Source: DATCZB01 sp035513215
GTDB lineage: Bacteria; Pseudomonadota; Gammaproteobacteria; Steroidobacterales; Rariloculaceae
Reading direction: 5' to 3'
Assembly: GCA_035513215.1 (NCBI GenBank)
Contig: DATKCK010000078.1
Span: 1 to 64,000 of the forward strand
Length of the DNA: 64,000 nucleotides
Shown: piece by piece, positions 42,501 to 50,722 of the stretch
Numbering within the stretch: position 1 is the first letter of the stretch
Layout: every line of letters begins with the position of its first letter
Program-made: the position numbers and the translations under genes
The notes under the pieces: generated by a model
What the model was told of the DNA's origin: nothing
Database searches by the model: none
The model's input: only the letters and a program-made list of their open reading frames with translations

Positions 42501-43376
42501 CGCCTGCCCGGGCTCAGATTCGAAGCCGCCGAGTTCGGCTTCGGCAACCGCGAGCTCGGCCGCGTCAGCGCGACGGTGGAGCGTGTGCCGGGCGGGCTTG
42601 CCGTGACGGAATTTCACAGCGCCACGGAGAATTTCCAGATCGAGATCACCGGCGGCTGGCTCCGGCAGGGGCGCGGCACGCGGACGACGATCGACGCCGA
42701 GATCCGCTCGACCGATGTCGCGGCGGCGCTCGCCGAGCTCGGTCTTGATCCGGTCGTCGAGGGCGAGACCGCATCGGTTTCGGCGAGCGTCTGGTGGGAC
42801 TCGGCGCCGACCGCGGCCTGGCTCGATCACCTGAACGGCAACGTCAGCCTCTTCGTCGAAACGGGGACTTTGCGCGAGGTCGATCCCGGGGCCGGCCGCG
42901 TGCTCGGTCTAATGAGCATCGCGGCCTTGCCGCGGCGCCTGCTGCTCGATTTCCGCGACGTGTTCGAGGAGGGCTTCGCTTTCGACGAGATCGGAGGCAG
43001 CTTCAGGATCATCGACGGCAACGCCTACACCAACGACCTCAAGTTCACGGGTCCGGCAGCCGAGATCGGCGTCGTCGGCCGAACGGGGCTGCGCGATCGC
43101 GATTATCGCCAGCAGCTCGTTGTCGCGCCCGAGCCGAGCAGACTGCTGCCGACGGTCGGCGGCCTGCTCGGCGGCGCGGGCGTGGGCGCCGCGCTTCTGA
43201 TATTCACGCGTCTCTTCAAGGAGCCTCTGAAGGGCATCGGCCGCGCTTCCTATTGCCTGTCGGGAAGCTGGGAAAACCCGACCGTCGAGCGCATCGAGGA
43301 CAATGAGCCGGCCGAAGCCGAGCGCTGCGCGGAGCTCGCGGACGAGATGATGCCGGTTCCCGTTTCCCGTCAATGA
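39534..43376 (+). CDS. yhdP: YhdP-family AsmA-like phospholipid transport protein
   Basis: YhdP is a very large inner-membrane-anchored bridge, thought with TamB and YdbH to carry phospholipid to the outer membrane. The 1280-residue product has one N-terminal membrane helix (about 16-40), then long beta-rich AsmA-like repeats and a conserved C-terminus (LRDRDYRQQLVVAPEPSRLLP, then GKASYxLSGSW-like GRASYCLSGSWENP). The size matches the family (about 1270). Coupled to the nitrilase gene by a 4-base overlap. Confidence 0.94.
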   Translation: MSSKRNRSRPLRRLSKILVVSLGGVAILLAVALGVFRLLVAQIPEYQTELKEWVAEELGLAVDFAEIDARLGLAGPELTLRAASLGGEVFRADEARITLDPVTLVIARRIEISRLTLDGVRLTVERDLAGTVRVGDFALTPGADGMVASIPQSVEVAIRDSELTYVDAGRGRSWRFDDVDVVIGSADGNYTGRATLRPSASLADRIELGFEARRDSVGGDRARLILRIDADGLDLAEFAAFAPVDPVWPVSGRGIADAEIEWTGERLTRLRVGIDVDEVRIGAEGSEPYERIGLEVDWRRATAGWQLTLDDIAVSRNGRSWGPSGSAAFSIESDEAGMRAASLVASFARLQDLEPFISAFPETQLAEQWALFEPSGEIRDVDFSIRRRNSSFDYELDASFDRIAVRQVGPTPGIDGISGRVEASEDSGTIEFRTEAFSLDWPMLFGRSVDGESLTGAVVWRQGRNIVQILSVDLGVGVLGRDARASFDLKLPSDGSSPTLDLEAELDRVMLVDAKRYLPTEIVPVPVVDWLDSAVVGGSARDIELTFFGPVRSFPFDAGSGQFRIAAAVENVTLDYMRGWPRGEAIDGQVEFVNAGFSATASGEALGNRTEDLAVRIPDMRDPMLELEFVADGALEDVVAYLRSVSLIAERLGPALQRIEPSGGSGSLRARLDLPLEAPSAFDVEAALTIADGALAVRGLRPGISEIRGVLNATRDRVAASGIEGVFLGGPITATLSPSAEPGYRAELAVDGETSFDSLTEAFGLEPIELVEGQALWRGRLLLPALDPLATTPTRITVQSNLAGVALRLPEPLAKAPGEPTNLALAFQFQSGDRLEVTGNLGATRRFTLGFDVDGDMLDFTRGAIMFGGDEPRLPVQAGLLVGGRIEAVDLDPWLALGRDTGMGRAAPLFLGADVEIAGLRAFGQQLGATALRVERGTDDWQIDIGSEAIAGEIVIPRDASLGRPVLAAMSRIYLAPGREGGMTGIDPERLPGLRFEAAEFGFGNRELGRVSATVERVPGGLAVTEFHSATENFQIEITGGWLRQGRGTRTTIDAEIRSTDVAAALAELGLDPVVEGETASVSASVWWDSAPTAAWLDHLNGNVSLFVETGTLREVDPGAGRVLGLMSIAALPRRLLLDFRDVFEEGFAFDEIGGSFRIIDGNAYTNDLKFTGPAAEIGVVGRTGLRDRDYRQQLVVAPEPSRLLPTVGGLLGGAGVGAALLIFTRLFKEPLKGIGRASYCLSGSWENPTVERIEDNEPAEAERCAELADEMMPVPVSRQ

Positions 43377-44203
43377 CTGAGCGCGGCCGTTTCCGCGTCT
43401 CGGCGGCGCAGATGACGAGCGGCACGGACGTCGCGCGCAATCTTGCGGAGGCCGGACGCCTGATCGCGTCAGCGGCCTCGGCGGGGTCGGCTCTCGTCGT
43501 TCTGCCGGAAAACTTCTCCTTCATGGGCCCGAGCGACGCCGAGCGCGTCGCGGTCGCGGAAGCGGAGGGTGACGGACCCGCGCAGGCATTCGCGGCCGAG
43601 GCGGCGCGAAAGCACGGCATCTGGCTCGTCGCGGGCACGATCCCGATCCGAGCCGGCGACCGCCGTGTTTTGTCGCGCTCGCTGCTGTTCACACCGGATG
43701 GAACCGTCGCCGCGAGCTACGACAAGATCCACCTGTTCGATGTCGACCTGCCGAGGGCCGAAGGCGAAAGCTATCGTGAGTCCGAGACGACGCGTGCCGG
43801 TGCGCGTGTCGTCAGCGCGGTCACCGATCTCGGCCGCATCGCCATGACCGTCTGCTACGACATCCGTTTTCCTGCGCTGTTCGCCCGGCTCGCCGCCATC
43901 GGCATGGACGTTCTCGTCGTGCCGGCGGCTTTCACCGTGCCGACCGGCCGCGTGCACTGGTTGCCATTGCTCAAATGCCGGGCCATAGAGTCACTGACCT
44001 ATGTCGTGGCCAGCGGGCAATGCGGCGAGCATCCGGGCGGTCGCCGGACCTATGGGCACTCGATGGTGATCGGACCCTGGGGCGACGTGCTCGCCGAATG
44101 CCCGAGCGGGCCTGGCATTGCGCAGGCAGAAGTCGATATGATCGAGCTCGAACGTCTGCGCCGGCAGTTTCCGGTGCTTAACCACCGCCGCGATCTCGAG
44201 TGA
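43373..44203 (+). CDS. Carbon-nitrogen hydrolase (Nit2 / omega-amidase type)
   Basis: Nitrilase-superfamily enzymes of this type clear deaminated glutathione or alpha-keto amides. The 276-residue product has the catalytic triad E46 (VLPENFSFMG), K118 (SYDKIHLFD) and C161 (TVCYDIRFP). Overlaps yhdP and tldD by four bases each, so the three are probably translationally coupled. Confidence 0.93.
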   Translation: MTERGRFRVSAAQMTSGTDVARNLAEAGRLIASAASAGSALVVLPENFSFMGPSDAERVAVAEAEGDGPAQAFAAEAARKHGIWLVAGTIPIRAGDRRVLSRSLLFTPDGTVAASYDKIHLFDVDLPRAEGESYRESETTRAGARVVSAVTDLGRIAMTVCYDIRFPALFARLAAIGMDVLVVPAAFTVPTGRVHWLPLLKCRAIESLTYVVASGQCGEHPGGRRTYGHSMVIGPWGDVLAECPSGPGIAQAEVDMIELERLRRQFPVLNHRRDLE

Positions 44204-45663
44204 CTGCCCAAATCTCAGCTGCCGAAACGAGCCTGGACCAGGTCAAGCAACTGATGCTCGTACCGACCGGAGTCGGCTTCGAGGATCTCGAGCGGGCGAT
44301 GGGACGGCTCATGAGTCGCAAGCTCGACTATGCCGATCTTTATTGCCAGGCGACGCGCTACGAGACCTGGACCGTCGAGGACGGCATCGTTCGCGAAGGC
44401 ATCTTCAGCCTGGACCAGGGCGTCGGCGTCCGCGCGATCAGCGGCGAGAAGACGGGGTTCGCCTATGCCGATCAGCTCGATCTCGAGTCGCTGACGGACG
44501 CCGTAACGGCGGCGCGCAGCATCGCTCATTCCGCCGGCGCCACTCGCTACCGGCTCGGCAGAGGCTCGCCGACGCCGCCGCTATATCCGGCCGTCGACCC
44601 CTTGCCGACGCGCAGCGACGAGGACAAGGTGGCGTTGCTCGCGCGGCTCGATCGCGAGGCGAGGGCACTCGATCGCCGCGTCGTCGAGGTTATCGCGAGT
44701 CTCCAGGCGCTCCATGACGTCGTTCTGATCGTGGCTTCGGACGGCACGCTGGCTGCCGATATCAGGCCGCTGGTTCGCCTCAACGTTTCGGTCATTCTCG
44801 AAGACGGCGGTCGTCGCGAGCAGGGCTATGCCGGTGCCGGCGGACGAGGAAATCTCGAGCTCGTCATGGACAGCGAAGCGAGCCTCGGCATCGCGGCCGA
44901 AGCCGTGCGCCAGGCTCAGGTCAACCTCGAGGCGATCCCGGCGCCGGCCGGCAACATGACCGTCGTGCTCGGCTGCGGCTGGCCCGGCGTGCTGCTGCAC
45001 GAGGCCATCGGTCACGGCCTCGAAGGCGACTTCAACCGAAAAAAGACCTCGGCGTTCTCCGGCCGCCTCGGCGAGAGGGTGGCGAGCGAGCAGTGCACGG
45101 TGGTCGACGACGGGACGCTGCCGGGCCGGCGGGGCTCGCTGACGGTCGATGACGAGGGCACGCCCTCGCAGTGCACGACGCTGATCGAGAACGGCATCCT
45201 GCGCGCCTACATGCAGGACAAGCATAACGCCAGGCTCATGGGCACTTCGAGCACGGGCAACGCCCGCCGCGAGTCCTACGCGCACGCGCCGATGCCGCGC
45301 ATGACGAACACTTACATGCTGCCCGGCCAATACGATCCGAACGAGATCCTCGCGTCCGTCGAGCGCGGGATCTACGCGCCGAATTTCGGAGGAGGTCAGG
45401 TTGACATAACTTCCGGCAAGTTCGTATTTTCGATCAGCGAGGGTTACCTGATCGAGAAGGGAAAGAAAACGAGCCCGGTCAAAGGCGCCATGCTGATCGG
45501 CAGCGGTCCGGAAGTGTTGACGCGCGTATCAATGGTCGGGAACGATCTCGAGCTCGACACCGGTATCGGCATTTGCGGCAAGGACGGTCAGTCCGTTCCC
45601 GTCGGCGTCGGCCAGCCGACGCTGCGAGTCGACGGTCTGACCGTGGGCGGCACACAGGCCTGA
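44200..45663 (+). CDS. tldD: Metalloprotease TldD
   Basis: TldD and PmbA/TldE form a heterodimeric zinc peptidase that matures or degrades peptides such as microcin B17 and CcdA; the partner is at 49379. The 487-residue product starts with GTG and carries the zinc motif HEAIGH (267-272) and GVNFGGGQVDI-like YAPNFGGGQVDITSGKFVF. Last gene of the rng-yhdP block. Confidence 0.96.
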   Translation: MTAQISAAETSLDQVKQLMLVPTGVGFEDLERAMGRLMSRKLDYADLYCQATRYETWTVEDGIVREGIFSLDQGVGVRAISGEKTGFAYADQLDLESLTDAVTAARSIAHSAGATRYRLGRGSPTPPLYPAVDPLPTRSDEDKVALLARLDREARALDRRVVEVIASLQALHDVVLIVASDGTLAADIRPLVRLNVSVILEDGGRREQGYAGAGGRGNLELVMDSEASLGIAAEAVRQAQVNLEAIPAPAGNMTVVLGCGWPGVLLHEAIGHGLEGDFNRKKTSAFSGRLGERVASEQCTVVDDGTLPGRRGSLTVDDEGTPSQCTTLIENGILRAYMQDKHNARLMGTSSTGNARRESYAHAPMPRMTNTYMLPGQYDPNEILASVERGIYAPNFGGGQVDITSGKFVFSISEGYLIEKGKKTSPVKGAMLIGSGPEVLTRVSMVGNDLELDTGIGICGKDGQSVPVGVGQPTLRVDGLTVGGTQA

Positions 45664-45730
45664 CATCGCGCGGCTCGGCATCTCGCCGCGAGTTCCTGTG
45701 AATCCGATCACTGCCCCCTGCGGGTCGCGG

Positions 45731-45739
45731 TGCTAGGCT
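45731..45739 (+). promoter_or_regulatory. Extended -10 box 7 bases before a small ORF
   Basis: TGCTAGGCT is followed by 7 bases and then ATG 45747, so a start at the usual distance would give a leaderless mRNA. A weak GCAGG lies between the box and the ATG, too close to serve as an SD. Confidence 0.35.
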
Positions 45740-45746
45740 CGCAGGC

Positions 45747-45929
45747 ATGAAAACCTTCGACGACACCTACGCCGATCAGGATTTTCAACGGCAGCTCGCA
45801 CAGGCTCGCACCGAATGGATGGCCGGCGTGCCGCGTGCCGAGCAGCCGGATCTCAATGTCGAAGGTCTCCGCGGCTCTCTGTTCGCGCGGCTCGTCAGCG
45901 CGCTTTGCGGGCAGCGCAAGGCGAACTGA
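45747..45929 (+). CDS. Small uncharacterised protein (60 residues)
   Basis: The predicted 60-residue protein is hydrophilic at its N-terminus (MKTFDDTYADQDFQRQL) with a more hydrophobic C-terminal stretch (LFARLVSALCGQRK). I recognise no domain. It sits between tldD and two other small ORFs on the same strand, 14 bases before the next. Codon use looks like its neighbours. Coding is plausible but unproven. Confidence 0.5.
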   Translation: MKTFDDTYADQDFQRQLAQARTEWMAGVPRAEQPDLNVEGLRGSLFARLVSALCGQRKAN

Positions 45930-45943
45930 AGCCGAAGCGAGCG

Positions 45944-46120
45944 ATGGCGAGAAAACCGGCCGATCCCGACGCGGAGTCGAAGCAAGAACGGCAGGACGAA
46001 GATACGGCCCTGCTGAGTCTGAGTCGAACGGATCGCAGAAAGCTCAACATGGATGCATGGGAGCCATCCTTGCTCCGGAAGCTCTTGACGGCGCAAAATC
46101 GGCTCAGGAAACGCGACTGA
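45944..46120 (+). CDS. Small charged protein (58 residues)
   Basis: The predicted 58-residue protein is strongly charged, with an acidic and basic N-terminal half (MARKPADPDAESKQERQDED) and a LSRTDRRKLNMDAWEPSLLRKLL segment likely to form helices. No domain recognised. It lies in a tandem set of three small ORFs ending at 46349. Coding is supported only by the tidy spacing. Confidence 0.45.
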   Translation: MARKPADPDAESKQERQDEDTALLSLSRTDRRKLNMDAWEPSLLRKLLTAQNRLRKRD

Positions 46121-46130
46121 GCCAGGACCG

Positions 46131-46349
46131 ATGTGGCTGCCCAGGATTCTCTACGAGTCGATCCCGTTCCTGTTTATTGGTCTCGGCGCCGTCGGGATGG
46201 GCGCGGCATTCTACGTCGATTCCTGGTACTGGTCGGAGATTCTTGCCGCGGACGGCCTGATCGCGCTCGTCGTCGGCCTCGTGTTGCTGCTACGCCGCAA
46301 AGGCTACCGCTCGAGCCGCAGCCGCATCGACTTCGACCGAACGAGCTGA
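46131..46349 (+). CDS. Small two-helix membrane protein (72 residues)
   Basis: The predicted 72-residue protein has two hydrophobic segments (about 9-28, SIPFLFIGLGAVGMGAAFYV; and about 38-55, AADGLIALVVGLVLLLRR) joined by WYWSE, and a basic C-terminus. Topology by positive residues would place both ends inside. No family recognised. It converges with the ExeA/FHA gene with a 7-base gap. Confidence 0.6.
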   Translation: MWLPRILYESIPFLFIGLGAVGMGAAFYVDSWYWSEILAADGLIALVVGLVLLLRRKGYRSSRSRIDFDRTS

Positions 46350-46356
46350 ACCGCCG

Positions 46357-47667
46357 TCAATCGTCGTCGGCGCGGCTCGACTCGGTCTCGAACTGCTCCT
46401 CGTCCTCTTGGCCGTCGTCGTCCTCGTCCTCGTAATCGTCGGAATCTTCGCTCCGATCGAACGTGCCCGTGCCCGAGCGCATGTCGTAGTAGACGAGCTT
46501 GTGCTCGCCCAGTTGAATCACGTCGCCATCGGATAGCCGGTGGTGCTTGACCTTGTGCGATCCGATGAAAACGCCATTGGTGCTGTTGAGGTCCTCGAGC
46601 ATGCAGGCATCGACTCCGGTCGATACTTGCGCATGGTGGCGAGAGATGAACTTGCTCGAGATTTGCAGGTCGTTGTCGGGCGTTCTTCCGATGATCGTGC
46701 GCCCGATCGGCAGCTCGAACTCCGAAACCGGCTTGTCGCGGAACAGAACTTCGAACCGTGCCGGCGAGGCGAACGGAGACGGCTGCGGGCCCGTATCGTC
46801 CAGGTCGACGCCCCCGGGCTCCGTCCCCCGATAGCGTTCGACGAATGGCGACCATTGCAGCTCCTCGACAGCCGTCATCACGAGAGCCCGTGTAATGACG
46901 TCCTTTTCTTCCGCGAAGGCGCATAGCAACGCCGTGTCGCACAGCGTGTTGATCAGGCGGGGAACGCCGCCCGAGTAGGTAAAGATCGGGTCGAACGATT
47001 CCTCTTCGAAGATCCTGCGGCCCTCGGCGCCTGCTATCTCGAGCCTGTGCTCGATGTACTCGCGTGTCTCGCGCTTGGATAGTGCTGCGAGATGAAACTG
47101 AAGACGCACGCGCTGCCGGAGCTGCTCCAGGTGCCGCCCCCTGAGCTGCTGCGACAGCTCGGGCTGGCCGGCGAGGATTATCCTGAGTAGCTTCTCCTTC
47201 TGGGCCTCGATGCCCGACAGCATCCGCAGCTCCTCGAGCACGCGAAGCGACAGGTTCTGCGCCTCGTCGATGACGAGCAGCAGTGTCTTACCGGCGGCAT
47301 ACTGCTCGATCATGAAGTCCTTAATCATGGACAGGAGCTCGACCTTGCGCTTCTTGAACGGCTTGAATCCGAATTCCACGAGCAGGGCCTGGAGGAATTC
47401 GACCGGCGTAAGCTGCGTCTGATTGATATGCGCGAGGACGACGTTCTCGGGCAACTCCTCGAGAAAGCTCTCGATCAGGGTCGTCTTGCCGGAGCCGATC
47501 TCTCCCGTGATGACGACGAAGCCGTCGGCGAGCCAGATCGACGATTCCATGTAGGCTTTGGCGCGCGCGTGCTGCTTGCTCGCGTAAAGGAACTGCGGGT
47601 CCGGCGTCAGCCTAAACGGCGGCTCCTTGATCTTGAACAGCTCGCAGTACATTTCCGCCTCGCTCAT
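46357..47667 (-). CDS. ExeA/GspA-type AAA ATPase with FHA domain and acidic tail
   Basis: The 436-residue product has an ExeA-like ATPase (CELFKIKEPPFRLTPDP; Walker A GEIGSGKT 55-62; Walker B LLLVIDEAQN 129-138), then an FHA domain (about 300-395, with GRT 327, SRHH 342-345 and NSTNG 361-365) and a strongly acidic tail (about 405-436). ExeA ATPases drive cell-wall insertion of secretins; FHA domains bind phosphothreonine. So it may couple phosphorylation to envelope assembly, which is inference. No peptidoglycan-binding domain and no secretin gene nearby. Start may also be Met 6. It follows purK. Confidence 0.88.
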   Translation of the reverse strand: MSEAEMYCELFKIKEPPFRLTPDPQFLYASKQHARAKAYMESSIWLADGFVVITGEIGSGKTTLIESFLEELPENVVLAHINQTQLTPVEFLQALLVEFGFKPFKKRKVELLSMIKDFMIEQYAAGKTLLLVIDEAQNLSLRVLEELRMLSGIEAQKEKLLRIILAGQPELSQQLRGRHLEQLRQRVRLQFHLAALSKRETREYIEHRLEIAGAEGRRIFEEESFDPIFTYSGGVPRLINTLCDTALLCAFAEEKDVITRALVMTAVEELQWSPFVERYRGTEPGGVDLDDTGPQPSPFASPARFEVLFRDKPVSEFELPIGRTIIGRTPDNDLQISSKFISRHHAQVSTGVDACMLEDLNSTNGVFIGSHKVKHHRLSDGDVIQLGEHKLVYYDMRSGTGTFDRSEDSDDYEDEDDDGQEDEEQFETESSRADDD

Positions 47668-47715
47668 GGCTGGCGCAAGCCTAGTACAAAAGTGGCGCCG
47701 GTTCGAGGAAACCCG

Positions 47716-48819
47716 TCACCGTGGGGCATTGCCGAGCACGGACTCGAGCTCGAGGAGACGTCTTGACAGGGTCTCGCGATCGGGCGCCAGGAGCGTGCAA
47801 TGACCGAGCTTGCGGCGCGGGCGGGGCTCCTTGCCGTACACGTGCAGGTGCAGGCCTTCGATCGCGAGCAGCGTCTCCTTCGGCGGCAGACGGCCGATCA
47901 GGTTGCGCATCAGCGCTGCGCCCCGGGCTCGCGTACACCCGAGCGGCAGGCCGAGGATAGCGCGCACGTGGTTTTCGAACTGGCTGGTCTCGGCCCCCTC
48001 GATCGTCCAGTGGCCCGAGTTGTGAACTCGCGGGGCAATCTCGTTGGCCATCAGCCGGCCGGCCGCCACGAAGAACTCAATAGTTAGCACGCCGCAGTAG
48101 TCGTGCTGCTGCATCATCGCCGCCATCCACGCCCGCGCCTGATGCTCGAGCGTATCGTCCGCGAACGGGGCGATCGACGACTCGAGCATCCCGTCGCGAT
48201 GCCTGTTCTCACTGAGCGCGTAGAACGCGAGCTCTTGTTCCGGGCCACGGACCCCGATCAGCGAGACTTCACGCTCGAAATCGATCCAGGCCTCGGCGAT
48301 CGCGGGAAGCCCGCCGAGCGCATCCCATGCCGTCCCGAGCTCCTCGGCGGATCGCGCAATTCGCTGGCCGCGCCCGTCGTAGCCGAGCCGCCTCGTCTTG
48401 AGCACGATCGGCCAGCCGAGTTCCCGGCCGGCAGCATCGACGTCTTCGGGCCGGTCGATCGTCGCGTAGCGTGCCGTCGGCATCCCGAGGGATTCGAACA
48501 GACGCTTCTCGGCCAAACGGTCCTGAGCCTTCCCGATGATTGCCGGAGACGGCCTGACGGGGACGATTCCCGTCAGCGCTTCGACCGCCGTGACCGAGAC
48601 GTTCTCGATGTCGAACGTCAGCACGTCGACCTCGCGGGCGAGCGCGGCAAGCTCGGCCTCGTCGTCGAGAGCCGCGACGCGGATTGGCGCGATCTGCCCG
48701 CCCGGCGCGTCGGCCCGTGTGTCGAGGAATCGGCATTCGATGCCGAGGGGATAAGCCGCAAGCGCCATCATGCGGCCGAGCTGGCCGGCACCGATAATGC
48801 CTACGCGGGGCGCGTTCAT
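47716..48819 (-). CDS. purK: 5-(carboxyamino)imidazole ribonucleotide synthase
   Basis: PurK makes N5-CAIR from AIR, bicarbonate and ATP in purine synthesis. The 367-residue ATP-grasp enzyme begins RVGIIGAGQLGRMMALAAYPLG and has DIENV and the ATP-site VLKTRRLGYDGRGQ, plus EIAPRVHNSGHWT. It lies 11 bases after purE on the minus strand. Confidence 0.96.
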   Translation of the reverse strand: MNAPRVGIIGAGQLGRMMALAAYPLGIECRFLDTRADAPGGQIAPIRVAALDDEAELAALAREVDVLTFDIENVSVTAVEALTGIVPVRPSPAIIGKAQDRLAEKRLFESLGMPTARYATIDRPEDVDAAGRELGWPIVLKTRRLGYDGRGQRIARSAEELGTAWDALGGLPAIAEAWIDFEREVSLIGVRGPEQELAFYALSENRHRDGMLESSIAPFADDTLEHQARAWMAAMMQQHDYCGVLTIEFFVAAGRLMANEIAPRVHNSGHWTIEGAETSQFENHVRAILGLPLGCTRARGAALMRNLIGRLPPKETLLAIEGLHLHVYGKEPRPRRKLGHCTLLAPDRETLSRRLLELESVLGNAPR

Positions 48820-48830
48820 CGGCGAATGCT

Positions 48831-49325
48831 TCAGTCGTCGGAGGCGGGATCGGGTCGCTCGAGCACGCTTTCGGTCTGACGGCGTCGGTAAGCTTCGAGC
48901 GCTTCCGCCACGGCGGCGTGCTTGTTTGCGATGATTGCCGCCGCGAGCAAGGCAGCGTTGATCGCGCCCGCCTTGCCGATCGCGACAGTGCCGACCGGCA
49001 CGCCCGCGGGCATCTGCACGATCGAAAGCAGGGAGTCCACTCCCTTGAGCGCTCGCGACGCCACCGGCACGCCGAGCACGGGCAGGCGCGTCTTGGCTGC
49101 CGTCATTCCGGGCAGATGGGCGGCGCCGCCGGCGCCCGCGATGATGGCTTCGAGGCCGCGCGACACGGCCGATTCGGCGTATTCGTAGAGCAAATCCGGC
49201 GTGCGGTGCGCTGATACGACTTTCGTTTCGTACGGGATTCCGAGCTCGTCGAGCGTCTCGGCTGCGTGTGCCATCGTGCCCCAATCGGATCGGGAACCCA
49301 TGATGACGCCGATGAGCGGTTTCAT
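48831..49325 (-). CDS. purE: 5-(carboxyamino)imidazole ribonucleotide mutase
   Basis: PurE converts N5-CAIR to CAIR. The 164-residue product has VIMGSRSDWGTM, the catalytic SAHRTP and GGAAHLPGM. It heads a purE-purK pair. A TACAAT box lies exactly 6 bases before the ATG, with no SD, so its mRNA may be leaderless. Confidence 0.96.
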   Translation of the reverse strand: MKPLIGVIMGSRSDWGTMAHAAETLDELGIPYETKVVSAHRTPDLLYEYAESAVSRGLEAIIAGAGGAAHLPGMTAAKTRLPVLGVPVASRALKGVDSLLSIVQMPAGVPVGTVAIGKAGAINAALLAAAIIANKHAAVAEALEAYRRRQTESVLERPDPASDD

Positions 49326-49331
49326 CGGCGC

Positions 49332-49337
49332 ATTGTA
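49332..49337 (-). promoter_or_regulatory. TACAAT box 6 bases before the purE ATG
   Basis: Minus strand: TACAAT-GCGCCG-ATG. The spacing equals that at hisI, purC and coq7. No -35 element is apparent. Confidence 0.45.
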
Positions 49338-49378
49338 CAGCTTTAGAATTGCCGTCTCATCCGAACGGGCGACAATCT

Positions 49379-50710
49379 ATGAACGTCACCGAGCTGTCGG
49401 CGTCGCTGGCAGAACAAGCGCAACGAGCGGTGGAGCTCGCCCGAGCCGAGGGGGCCGATCAGGCGGAGGCCGGCTTGAGCCACGACGAAGGCTTCAGCGT
49501 GACCGTCCGACTCGGGGAGCTCGAGTCGGTCGAGCGACAGAAGGATCGCAGTCTCGGTGTCACCGTCTACAAGGGCCAACGGAAGGGAAGCGCGAGCACC
49601 AACGATTTCTCCGACCGCGGCATCGCCGCTGCCGTCGGCAAGGCGCTCAGCATCGCCGGGTTCACGGCCGCGGATCCGCATGCGGGGCTCGCCGATCCCG
49701 GGCGTCTGGCGACGAATCCGCCCGATCTGGATCTGTACCACGCCTGGAGTCTCGACACGGCGGATGCCGAGGCCATGGCTCTCGAGACCGAGCAGGCTGC
49801 CCGGAACTTCGACAAGCGCATCGAGAACTCCGAAGGCGCGTCGGTCTCGACCGGCGGGGGCGTCAGGGCCTATGCGAACAGCAACGGATTCGTCGGCAGC
49901 TACGCATCCGGTTGTCATTCGATCAGCATCAGCGTCGTCGCGGCGACGAACGGCGCGCTCGAGCGCGATTACTGGTACACGACGGCGCGCGCGCCCGACG
50001 ATCTCGATGCCGCGGCCGACGTCGGCCGCATCGCCGCCGAGCGCGCGGTGAGGCGACTCGGCTCGCGCCAGGTCCGGACGCGGGTCGTGCCGGTCCTGTT
50101 TCCGGCCGAGCTGGCTCGATCCCTGTTTGGACATTTCATCGCAGCCATTCGTGGCACTTCGCAGTATCGACGCGCTTCCTTCCTGCTCGATTGTGTCGGT
50201 CAGCGCGTGTTTCCCGACTGGATGCAGATCGTGGAGGATCCGCACATCCCTCGCGGCATGGGCAGTGCGCCTTTCGACGGCGAAGGCGTCGAAACGCGCA
50301 CGCGAACCCTCGTCGAGAACGGTGTCGTGCAGGGGCTGGTGCTGTCGAGCTATTCGGCCCGTCGTCTCGGGCTCCAGACGACGGGTAACGCGGGCGGCGT
50401 GCACAACCTGATCGTCGAGCCGAATGCGGAATCGCTCGAAAGCCTCGAGGCCGATTGCACGGAAGCCATGGTCGTGACGGAGATGCTCGGCCAGGGCGTC
50501 AACACCGTCACCGGTGACTATTCGCGAGGTGCGGCCGGCTATTGGGTCAGCAACGGCAAGTTTGCGTCTCCCGTCAGCGAGGTCACGATTGCCGGCAATC
50601 TGCGCGACATGCTGAGCTCGATTCGTGCCGTCGGCGCCGATATCGATCTGCGCGGAAGCGTCAGGTGCGGCGCCGTGCTCGTCGACGGAATGACGGTCGC
50701 CGGCCAGTAG
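49379..50710 (+). CDS. pmbA: Metalloprotease PmbA (TldE)
   Basis: PmbA/TldE is the non-zinc partner of TldD in the heterodimeric peptidase. The 443-residue product lacks HExxxH, as expected, and has ENSEGASVSTGGGVRAYANSNGF and NAGGVHNLIVEP. ATG 49379 is chosen over 49349 by family length, although neither start has a good SD. Divergent from purE. tldD is about 4 kb upstream. Confidence 0.94.
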   Translation: MNVTELSASLAEQAQRAVELARAEGADQAEAGLSHDEGFSVTVRLGELESVERQKDRSLGVTVYKGQRKGSASTNDFSDRGIAAAVGKALSIAGFTAADPHAGLADPGRLATNPPDLDLYHAWSLDTADAEAMALETEQAARNFDKRIENSEGASVSTGGGVRAYANSNGFVGSYASGCHSISISVVAATNGALERDYWYTTARAPDDLDAAADVGRIAAERAVRRLGSRQVRTRVVPVLFPAELARSLFGHFIAAIRGTSQYRRASFLLDCVGQRVFPDWMQIVEDPHIPRGMGSAPFDGEGVETRTRTLVENGVVQGLVLSSYSARRLGLQTTGNAGGVHNLIVEPNAESLESLEADCTEAMVVTEMLGQGVNTVTGDYSRGAAGYWVSNGKFASPVSEVTIAGNLRDMLSSIRAVGADIDLRGSVRCGAVLVDGMTVAGQ

Positions 50711-50722
50711 CGTTCCGGACGC

